Assembly (NCBI GenBank): GCA_013397115.1
Contig: VWZW01004081.1
Location: 906,624-970,623 of the forward strand
DNA from: Edolisoma coerulescens
Taxonomy: Eukaryota; Chordata; Aves; Passeriformes; Campephagidae
Direction of reading: 5' to 3'
DNA: 64,000 nt
Of the stretch, positions 55,461 to 64,000 are shown piece after piece. The position numbers were made by a program, and so were the translations under genes. A model generated the notes under the pieces. The model was not told the origin of the DNA. It did not search any database and worked only from the letters and a program-made list of their open reading frames with translations. How positions within the stretch are numbered: position 1 is the stretch's first letter; every line of letters begins with the position of its first letter.

Positions 55461-58368
55461 TGCACTTTAATACATGACTTTCCCAAATTCTTGCAAGGTT
55501 TTTAAGATGTGTTGGGTTGTGAGATTTTGTATTTGCGATTTGCATTCTGCTCAGCTGCTACAACACCTGAATGCATTTCTTCAGGAGAATGAGCTATGAG
55601 CTGTTTGCACAAGCTTCTTTTAAGGATGAAGCCGTTTCATTTTAATATTTAGTGTTATACTCCCCCTTGTGAAGGCAGTCCTGTACTAATCACCCACCCT
55701 TTCCTTATGAAAGTCTGTTCTACACTGATGACATCAGAACTTGGCCAAATATTAAAAACCCCATAAAGTAGTAAGTAGAAATTAAAAAAAAAACCTGAAA
55801 CAAATTAAAAATTACTAATAAACACTCTAAATTCCATAAAATACCTCTTCTCTATGAACTTTAACCTTTGTAAAAGTTTGTAGTCTGTATGTGCCACAGA
55901 CTTACCTTCAGATACCACACACCAAACACAAATATTGCAAAACAACTGCAGCACTTTTTGACCATGTATTTGTGCATTACAGGAATTACAGCTGGAGTAT
56001 AACAGAGATAAAGCACTTATTTTGGTGCCAACTGGCAGTCTGGGGGTTTGATTGTTTTACAATGACAAAGAATATAAACACATAACCCTCCCTCACAAGC
56101 TGTGTTCATATTACTATTATGATGTAAATACAAAACAAGGCTTGATAAAATTTGAGATAACACTGAGCGAACTTTTTCCACAGGCTAAACCCTGATTTTC
56201 AATAAAACCTCAGTTTATTCAAACATGTTCTACAGATGGCCTTGAGCACATTTGTCTTTACTTTGTACCACATTCAATGCCATTTGCTCCTGCCTATTGG
56301 CTTGTCGTGTATTGTACAGATGTTGCTAGAGAGACATATTTCTTAGATTATTTGTACTGTCTCAAGTAGGAGATGTTTCTTTGATGGCAAAGAAGTCACA
56401 CAGATTTCCCCACACCCCAAAGTATAGTCTGCAACCTTACCAAGACATTCCTAATGTGAAATCAAAGTAACAAATTAGAGCTTCTGAGACCCAACAGCCA
56501 GGGCTTGGGGTTTTTCCTTCAAGTGTTTATCCATAAATGTAACAAGTAACTCTAAGATAAATACTTCCCTTCATGTAAAAAATTACCTGACGTTGAGTCT
56601 CCAGTCTTCTCTGCAGAAAAAGGACTGCAGGGCCACTCTGCTATCCACTGCATCATTCTTGAACTCCTCCGAGGCAAGTGCTGTGGATTAGAAGTTAAAA
56701 TAGTGAACAGAAATGTTCTTTCATACAGCTAAGACCAAGTCAAGGCTCAAGTAACTGCAACTGAGGAGCATTCCAGCTACCCCACAGCAAGTCTTTATAA
56801 AACTCTGTTGCACCAAATCTACATAAATATGATTGTTCCCCTCTATCTCAGAAGAGTCAGGGAATGTGTGGAAAGGTCTGGTTTTGCAAATGAAAACAGA
56901 CATCAAATCCTTTCCTAAAGCAACACCTCCATCTCATGTGTGAAGCTAAGGAAAGAAAGAAAAAAACCAACAAGTGATTATTGCTCCATTCAACAAAATC
57001 TCTGACAATATCTTTTCAGCAAAGGAGTCCTCTAAAGACTTCCCTTTAGAAAAGCCATGTTGTGTTTAAAAGAAGCTTGTGTCAGAAGAGAACACTCCAC
57101 GAGGAGGATTCAGCATGAAGAGGAAGGGCTCTCACGTGGAGCTCAAACAAGGGTAAGGGCCAGCATAAAAGACACTTCCAAACAAAAGTATCCAGACACC
57201 AAAAGGGCAATTACACTTTTTAAAATCAAGTTTACATTTTCAGTTATAAAAACTATCGTGATAAATCAGCTCACCATTAAACAACACTTTGTTTAGACAG
57301 AAACAGTTTGTCCAGACATACTGAGGAAGTTAGACTCAGTAGACAAATTTTTTAAACCAAATCAAGTATTTCCTCTTAATCCAGTTGGAAGATCTTTATG
57401 AATTCAAATTGAAGTTTCCATCTCCCCATACAGTTAAGGAAGAACTAGATCCATCGAAGTTGATTTACCATTAAACACTATTCCTGATGCCAAACAAATA
57501 TATTTATTAAAATGTAGCATATTTGAAGACATAAAACTCCACGAATTCCACCAACAATTCAAACAGCCCTCTCTCACCACAAAATTACCTCTCAGCTCAC
57601 AAGGATACAAAAACATTAATAAACAGATGTGAACTGCACAGGAGCTGTGATGACAAGTTAAAACTGGCAAGTATGGGACATAAAAGAACATATTTTGTAA
57701 TAAGCAAGTAGGCCAGAAATGGCACATCATCAATCAAACAAGACTGATTAAAATTGAACTCCTTCCTGCTGCCAGCTTGGTAATACTAAGACTAACTCCT
57801 TCCACCAGGGGAGATAAGTGGCCCTCCGAGGTCACACCTTTCATAAACATTACAGGTGTGAGAGCTGAGGGAGGCAGCTTCCTCTCCTACACACCATCCC
57901 ACTTTGAAATGCTGCAGTGATTACACTGACAAGGCAACAGCAGAATACAACAGTGCTATTCTCACTGCCCAGCTTTCCATAGTCCAGATGAGGGCATGTG
58001 ATGAACAAGACGAGCAGACAAATTCCAGCAAGCATTCAGGTTGGCCAGGCCCATCAGTTATGCCCATAGGGACTGGAAAATCAGATCACCTTTGGGACAG
58101 CTTTTCCAAGGTAGCAGCAAACACACTTAACAAGGGCTGATTATCCAGTAAAGTAATTTAAATTACACACTTTTCACTACAGGTCAAGCTAATTTAAATC
58201 ACTCTGTTTAAACACAGGCAGGCATAGAGTTATCACAGACAGACTAACTAATGATAACTTTAAAAGAACTAAAATTTTTTCATACAGTCAAGCCATCAAG
58301 CATGACTTGCCATGATGAGAGTTCAGAGAACATCCCAAAAGGATACATAAGTATTTCCCTGCTCATTG

Positions 58369-58428
58369 CAGGGTGCTTCACCTAGATAACCTTTGAAGGT
58401 CTCTTCCAAACCAAGCTATTTTGGTTCT
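58369..58428 (+). repeat. CR1 LINE 3'-end scrap
   Basis: About 60 bases resembling the extreme CR1 3' end: CACCTAGATAACCTTTGAAG, GTCTCTTCCAAACCAAGCTA and TTTTGGTTCT, matching the usual GGACTAGATGACCTTTGAAGGTCCCTTCCAA wording. Heavily 5'-truncated. Confidence 0.75.
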
Positions 58429-59095
58429 ACATCAACTTTTTAATGCACCTGCATTACAGTACTACCAAATCAGTAACTCTGATCTCAGCCTTTACAAAGG
58501 TACCTCTGTAATATTATGTTTAATATGTTTATATGCTTCTTCCTCAAGGAAACCAAAACCAAACCAAAAGGAATATAAAACTTGGGTGTCCAGCAGCAGT
58601 TTCATGGAGAATTTAAACAAACCTCCACAACGCACATTAAATGAAAAACTAAAAGCTTTGTTTTCAAGTCACACTTGTAAAAATCTAGGAGACCCGGTCT
58701 AGAAAATAATATATATTTTAGTATCTTTTCTGCATTTCACAACACTGAGTTTTTTGAGGGAACAGCTACCAGGCAGGAAGTGTATTTAACTTAGTATTTA
58801 CCATTTAATTATCCCAACGTTTTGCATTCCTGCTTCTCTTCTCGGAGGAGGAACATTTTAATCCCGGGGTTTTTTTTCCCTGTCTAAGCCGTTCTGCCGG
58901 TGTGAAGCAGCCCCTCGAGTGCCATCGCCGGGCACCGCACCCTCACAGCCCTGGGGCCGACGCGGGCAGAGGGCACTGCCCTCAGGACGCCTCCGCAGCT
59001 GTAGCGGAACCTCCTGGCAGCACCGAGAGCGGGAGAGAGCGGTACACGAAGGGAGAGCGAGACCGGGAGCAGAAGCAAGAGGCGAAAAGAACCGG

Positions 59096-59121
59096 GGAGC
59101 GGGAGCGGGAGCGGGAGCAGT
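59096..59121 (+). repeat. Hexamer repeat (GGGAGC)n
   Basis: Four consecutive near-perfect GGGAGC units within the CpG island; a short GC-rich microsatellite. Confidence 0.8.
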
Positions 59122-59290
59122 CCCGACCCCTCCCTCCTGTTCCGCCCCCTCAGCCCCCGCCGCGCCCTCAGCGCCCCAGGGCCCCGCGCCCCCAGCAGGT
59201 GGCGGCGCAGGCGCACGCGTAGGCGGGGCGTGGGCAGCGCGCGGGAGTGGCGCCAGCGATAGAAAGGCGTCAGGAGAAGCTCTTAACGCA

Positions 59291-59362
59291 GGCGCGGTGG
59301 CCAAGTGGTAAGGCGTCGGTCTCGTAAACCGAAGATCACGGGTTCGAACCCCGTCCGTGCCT
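59291..59362 (+). tRNA. tRNA-Thr (anticodon CGT)
   Basis: A 72-base sequence that folds as a standard cloverleaf. The acceptor stem GGCGCGG pairs with CCGTGCC (one G-T wobble) and T is the discriminator base. The anticodon stem TCGGT/ACCGA carries loop CTCGTAA, so the anticodon is CGT at 59323-59325, reading ACG threonine codons. The T arm contains GGTTCGAACC. Internal Pol III A box (TGGCCAAGTGGTA from 59298) and B box (GGTTCGAACCC at 59341) are intact, and there is no intron. CCA is not encoded, as expected in eukaryotes. From memory it matches a vertebrate tRNA-Thr-CGT essentially base for base, and a human copy lies downstream of MRTFB. Confidence 0.97.
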
Positions 59363-59398
59363 TGGCGGGTCCGCGCTGGCGGGAGCTCTCCCGTCACC

Positions 59399-59403
59399 TT
59401 TTT
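59399..59403 (+). terminator. Pol III terminator candidate (T5)
   Basis: The first run of four or more T on the plus strand after the tRNA is TTTTT, 36 bases beyond its 3' end. Most tRNA genes have a T-run within about 15 bases, so the primary transcript would carry a long GC-rich 3' trailer. Confidence 0.6.
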
Positions 59404-61394
59404 AGGGGAAGGCGGAGCTCCGTCCCGGCCCGGTGGCCGCAGCCGCGATCCCCGCCAGGCGGAGCGTCCGAGGCGCCGCGTGCCGGGGATGGCGGCTCCC
59501 AGCCCCGCAGACGTCCGGCCGCCGGAGCGCAGCCGGCAACGGCGGAGCCGATCCGATCCCCCGGGCGGGTCCCCGGCTGCGCCCCCGGAGTAGGTACCGA
59601 GCCAAAGCTCTCGCACCGGCGGCAGCGACTCCTCCGGCCCCCACAAAGGGTCCTGGTGAATGTCCTGCCGCTCCTGCCTGCACCTCGGGCAGTCGTGCCC
59701 TGCTGCATCCCTCAGCGGCTGCACGACTCACGTCTGCAGCAACAGAAACGTTTTTCTTCGTTTTTTCTTGGAGCCTGATCCTGTTTTCAAGAGACCCTCA
59801 ACTCAGCCTGAAGAAACAAAAAGTAGTTTGAAATGTGTAAGGCCAAGGTGACTGCTGAGGCCGAGTGGAAGTCGTGTCACACGCCTTTTTGTACACAGCA
59901 CCCCTGAGGCAAGTGCTGGTGCCCACCTCAACATGGAGTCATTCCTGGGAGGAACAAGTGGAGCCTCTGCAGAGTCTTGTTTAAAGACAGCCTCCAGCTG
60001 CTTCAAACTCTTGTTTGAAGAGAGCCTTCTCCACAGGCTGCAGCTACCAAGATCATCCTGTAATCCCCCAGGTCCCCTTCATTGGTTCACCCCCACCCTG
60101 CCACAATGTAATTAAGTATTTATTAATTTGGTTCTGTCTTCTGATTAGTAAACCATGAGGTTTCTTCATCTGTATCACTAACCACTTAGAAGAATTATTT
60201 GCAATCTGATTAGTGTGTACTTTACATTTTCTATTTTTTAATAGAAAAAACCTCTCCGTGACACTGAAAATGGATAAGGAAAGGGTGCGGTGGTTACGCT
60301 CACAGGAGCCGAGCAGTGCTCCCCTTCTCCAGGTGAAACAACACTGGGTGCTTCGGACACAGCTGATCCAGCAGGACCACAAGTGCCCAGGAGGTCCAGC
60401 TCAGTGACACTGATGGGACCAGGCACCAAACCCATTGACTCAGTTAAGGGCTGGACAGCACTTAAGCGCATCCTAACAGTGTAAATAGTAACAGCATTAC
60501 TAATTAAAGGAAATCTTTATTGATTCATGTTTGATATTTACTTACCATTTGAAATTTTACTGACCACTGTGTCCACAAAATCAATTTTGTTCTCTTCCTG
60601 ACAAATCTACCTCTCACATTCTGCACCAATGTAGTCAAGAATATAAACTGTACATTTGTTGTATGAACAGAAATAAATGTCCTTAACTATTTACACTGGA
60701 TTTTGTAAATATTCTTCGATATTTTTACTTATAGATACAAAGGACAATGAGGTACATCCATGTCCCTGAAACTACTTCCATAGGAGGGTTGTAAAAACTA
60801 AATGCAAAAATCAAACTCAAGGACAAAACATATAACTGATAAATACTGCTTTCTCTTTACTACAGCTGCAGGGATAAGCCTCACAGGGAGGGTGGAGATG
60901 AGCCACCTTGCCACTGATGAGTAAAGCTTTCATAAATGCTTGCTTGTTTTTCAGAAATAATGTATTTATAGGACAAAGCCAGGTATGCACAAGAGCTATG
61001 GCTGTGTCTCACTCTCTTAACAATGGATTGAGGCCTGTGAGTCTGTTAGGTAACACAGAAATCAGATAACACAGAGCCTGTTTTACCACAGTTTGCAGAC
61101 AGAACTCACATTTTGTTGAATAACATTGCTAAACTATTAGCGTGATCACAATGTTGCTAAGTAACATTTTAAGACATGTCTTGTGGTTATTTACTTGAAA
61201 TTGATTTTGTAATTAGAAAACTATCTGTGTACTCACAGCCTCTAAGAGAAACTAGTGCAGCCCAGAAATGGCAACTCCAGCAGCAGTTACGAGGTAGAAA
61301 TAATTAACATATCACATGGGTCCACTGCCACAACAGATTCATTTACATGATGTTAAACCTTTTTTGAAAGTGTTGCTCTATTTGCCTTTGGCTT

Positions 61395-61550
61395 TCTTCT
61401 TTCTAGACAACAAAAGGCCCAAATTTTAAAATCTCTCCTTTAAGGCCAAGTTTTCTACACCTCTAATCATCCTTACTATAATTCCCCAGATCCTCTCCAG
61501 ATGCTACATATTCTTCTTAAACTGAGCACCCAGCAAGGCCACACCTTAGC
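61395..61550 (-). repeat. Ancient CR1/L3-type LINE relic, antisense
   Basis: The plus strand resembles the reverse complement of the CR1/L3 region after the reverse transcriptase: CTTTCTAGACAACAAAAGGC, AAGTTTTCTACACCTCTAAT, CATCCTTACT, CCAGATCCTCTCCAGATG and TTCTTCTTAAACTGAGCACC. These follow the familiar order 'TTCTAGACTAAACAA', 'GGTTTTCTAAACCTTTTATC', 'CTGGACTCTCTCCAA' and 'CTTCTTGAAGTGTGGCACCC'. Divergence is high, so it is much older than the copy at 55191. Confidence 0.65.
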
Positions 61551-61950
61551 ACATGCAGCAGTGCAGAGAGCAGGGCGTTTCCACACACCAGGGCTCGTGG
61601 AAGGACCCCGGGGGAGGCCAAGTGGGAACCTGCATTACACAGCACAGGCCGGCTGCCATCGCCACAGTGCCCCGAGAGGCTGCCCGGCTGCCATGGCACC
61701 CCACGACACGGGTCACCACACCGGGCACCAACCGGCACGCATGGCCCTGTCCCCAGACCAGACTGTGCATGTGAAATTTAAACCTGGAACTTCTCTCTCG
61801 CCACGTGCTTGGCAGCACTGCAGCCCCCTGCAGCCCTGGCTCCCGAGGGCCCCTGCAGCTCCTTGTGGCACCCACATGCCAGGCACAGAGGGTAAACCAG
61901 CAGCCGGGGTCCGGGGAATCCCAGGGCAGAATCTGTACTACAGTCATGTG
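61551..61950. other. GC-rich segment of unknown nature next to the CR1 relic
   Basis: GC-rich sequence with open frames on both strands (61501-62046 plus, 181 codons; 61546-61947 minus, 133 codons). The plus frame begins inside the CR1 relic and its translation (many His, Pro, Arg) resembles no family I know. It is rich in CAGC/CTGC and CCCGGG-like words. It could be further repeat sequence or an isolated regulatory element. Confidence 0.3.
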
Positions 61951-64000
61951 AAACGAGTTCTCTCCATAATCCAGTTTCTATCATTGCATCATTTAGAAAA
62001 AAAATCCCTTACACTGTGCAGTGTTGTTGGTGAAAGCAGAAGGTGAAGCACATTTAATTTAGTTTCATATTCTTTTTTTTTGTCACTATAACAGCCTCTT
62101 GCTGCCTTTTTAATTGAATTTTACTTGTGACAACCAGTATGGCCAACAGAGGACAGCACATCCATTTCTTTTAATGATTAAAAGATCCTGAGCTTGAAGC
62201 TGCCATTCACTTTTTCACTCAGGAAATGAGAGTGACAGGCAGAGTGGAGCAGTGTGCCGTAAGTAAGCCAGCCAGATTAAAAAGGCCTTTTTGCAATTAA
62301 CTAGAGCTGTTTTGAATTCCAGGAGATTACTTAAAGTAATCTACTTCTAACCAGGCATTATTGCTAACGAAACACTGTGGGTGCACCTCTCTGAAACCTG
62401 GGTCTGTATTTTGGCGCAATTGTTTACGGAGCACTGCAGTAACAGTTAAACACACTTAGGAGTCAAAGCACACTCAGGAGCGTCAGGTGAACTCTGCTAA
62501 TTCCCCTTCAAAACTGCAGACAGACAAGGTGTCTGTAACCAAGTTTTGATTAAATGTGAGTGTTCATAAAACACTGAAGTGAAGCCAGCTCCAGTGTTTT
62601 TATTGCATTTGATTTGGGGGCAGAGAAGACTCTGCAAGTCATAATGAAATTCAAAGAACAAACCCAAGGATTTCATGTGGCTGAGGGGAATTTCATTAAG
62701 GAAATCCAATTAACCTGCAAGAGTTGCACACATTGAAACCTATTATCTTCCCCCAAAAGCTGGCTTTGTGGTTTTTATAACAACCTTTGCTGTTCCTGGA
62801 CAAATAATGCTTTATTACAAATGCAATGACATCTTTATATAATTAACAGCCTAAAATAACATCTTCATTCATCTCTGCTTTGCAAACATTCAATTCTGCT
62901 TCCTATGAAAGGTATCAGACAGTGTTTTTTTAGAAGATGTGAGTCAGGAAGGGTTGGGTGTTAGACACTAGCACAAAGCAAACACAGATTTAGGAGACAC
63001 ATGAGGAATAATGTGGCTCCTGAAAGCATGCAGGTCTGCATTTGTCAGTCTGGGCCTGATCCTGTGAATTGCTGAAGTGAACTAATTAAGAGCCTAAGAT
63101 ACCATTAAGTCCGTGGGGACTGACAGTGCTCAGCAGTACTCAGTGTTGAAGCCCTTAAATAAAAGCCAACCTACAAATTCCCATTCATGCGAGTAACAAT
63201 ATTGCACACATCTACAGTGGGGACATGAATTATTCACATCAGTGTAGCATGAAAGATGCAAACGGCAAAGCCTGTTTAAAATAACACACAAACACTCAGT
63301 GTTTCTGTGATATGTAGGAGGGTTATCATTTGGCCCATTTTTCCCTCATATGCATATTCCTTTTATTTGCTGCATACATAGGTCTGATATGAGGATGAGG
63401 GGAAAATAAATACAGGAGATAGGCATCTAATAAACATTAGTAGAAAATGAGGAAAGGAGGTTACTGATTAGCATTCTTTCGTTATGAAACTACTAGATTG
63501 TATCAGAGAAATGTGAGTTAAGTGTTTTACCATTCTTTTTCTTAACCATTATCTGATCAGAGAAGCATGAAAAGCACTTTATTGCCTTTTTTTTATCCCT
63601 GTGCTAGGAGCCCTCTGCAGGAAGTGAAGCTGAATTTCACAAATCTTCCCTTTCTGACGTCTCCCGAATTTCTAGGAATACCCCTTCCCTGTTACTATAT
63701 TTGGTGGTAGTTTCTAGGAAAAAAAATAATTTTCGGACGGTCTTGGACTCACCACACCTCCTCTCGGAGGACTGTGCGCCCCGGGTCTCCTGGCACGGCC
63801 CCCGCGGAGTTGAGGAGCTCACGGCTCGGGCTCACAACTCCCGGCTCAGACTGCACGTCTTTGTAGCACTGTTGGAGGAATGAGCATGGAGAAGGAGTGG
63901 GAAGGGGAGAGGTGTCTTTGTGGCAACAATGAGTGAATCTTCTCTAGTTTTTTTTCCTGGTGGCTGCTCTTTTTTTTTTCTTCCTGCACTTTTTTTTTTT

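Larger units (their letters stand above)
54933..58850. other. Intergenic sequence between MRTFB and the tRNA-Thr island
   Basis: AT-rich sequence holding two CR1 fragments (55191-55460 and 58369-58428). No open frame above 100 codons and no RNA gene was recognised. Several short open frames (for example 57434-57733 minus) lack family resemblance. Confidence 0.65.
58850..59760. promoter_or_regulatory. CpG island containing tRNA-Thr
   Basis: An abrupt switch to GC-rich, CpG-dense sequence (about 58880-59700) in otherwise AT-rich intergenic DNA, with GC-box-like GGGGCGTGGG/GGCGGGGCG near 59222-59234. A (GGGAGC)n-like hexamer run lies near 59096-59120. The island spans the tRNA gene but is far larger than the tRNA needs, so it may also be a Pol II promoter, for example of a long non-coding RNA. 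No first exon could be fixed. Confidence 0.6.
59761..64000. other. Intergenic sequence right of the tRNA island
   Basis: Mostly AT-rich intergenic DNA. It holds an ancient CR1 relic (61395-61550), a GC-rich block at about 61550-61950, a smaller CpG-containing patch at 63730-63850 and T-runs at the right end. The neighbouring mammalian features I looked for (miR-193b and miR-365 hairpins, PARN exons) are not in this part, so they would lie further right if synteny holds. Confidence 0.6.

Noticed and set aside
58858..59724. 288-codon minus-strand open frame in the CpG island
   Set aside because: It runs antisense through the tRNA-Thr gene. Its RTRDLRFTRPTPYHLA piece is simply the reverse translation of a tRNA, a well-known source of false proteins. 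GC-rich DNA has few stop codons, so long frames are expected.
61501..62046. 181-codon plus-strand open frame
   Set aside because: It starts inside an ancient CR1 relic, resembles no family and overlaps open frames on the other strand. High GC content explains its length.
59761..64000. miR-193b and miR-365 hairpins or PARN exons
   Set aside because: I looked for the mature microRNA words (AACTGGCC and TAATGCCCCTAAA types) and for PARN-like coding exons on the minus strand and found none in this window.
1..64000. CRISPR array, bacterial-type operon, intact transposon or viral genes
   Set aside because: No regularly spaced repeats, no clustered intron-less genes and no intact transposase or viral frame were seen. 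The window is an ordinary vertebrate gene with its flank.

Overview
The window is vertebrate nuclear DNA, most likely from a bird. It has long AT-rich introns with GT-AG splice sites, and its only recognisable interspersed repeats are CR1-family LINE fragments, the dominant repeat of birds and other sauropsids. No Alu, L1 or B-type SINE is seen. A crocodilian or turtle cannot be fully excluded from the sequence alone.

The window is dominated by one gene, MRTFB (MKL2), which runs left to right from before the window start to about 54.93 kb. It encodes a myocardin-related transcription factor, the actin-sensing coactivator of SRF. Two alternative first coding exons (ATG at 3181 and ATG at 13196) both end one base into a codon, and each can splice to the same RPEL1 exon at 26768. 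Fourteen further coding exons follow, to the TAA at 50050-50052. I placed every junction by reading frame. The coding lengths are 3282 and 3315 nt, both divisible by three, giving proteins of 1094 and 1105 residues. These carry three RPEL motifs, a basic SRF-binding and nuclear-import region, a glutamine-rich stretch, a SAP domain, a leucine zipper, a PPxY motif and an acidic C-terminal activation domain. One intron is of the rare GC-AG class and also has a tandem NAGNAG acceptor. A 3' UTR of about 4.9 kb ends near a strong AATAAA at 54909.

From 54.9 to 58.85 kb the sequence is intergenic, with a fairly well preserved CR1 copy at 55191. A GC-rich CpG island (about 58.85-59.76 kb) contains an intact tRNA-Thr(CGT) gene at 59291-59362. 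A tRNA-Thr just downstream of MRTFB is also the arrangement I recall on human chromosome 16p13. The remainder, to 64 kb, is intergenic, with one ancient CR1 relic and a GC-rich segment of unknown nature.

I found no unknown multi-gene system, no CRISPR array and no mobile-element cargo. The points most worth a second look are the GC-AG/NAGNAG intron, the uORF in the internal promoter exon, a perfect 56-bp direct repeat 1.6 kb apart inside the largest intron, a very old CR1 reverse-transcriptase relic in the intron after the RPEL exons, and the CpG island around the tRNA as a possible promoter of a non-coding transcript.
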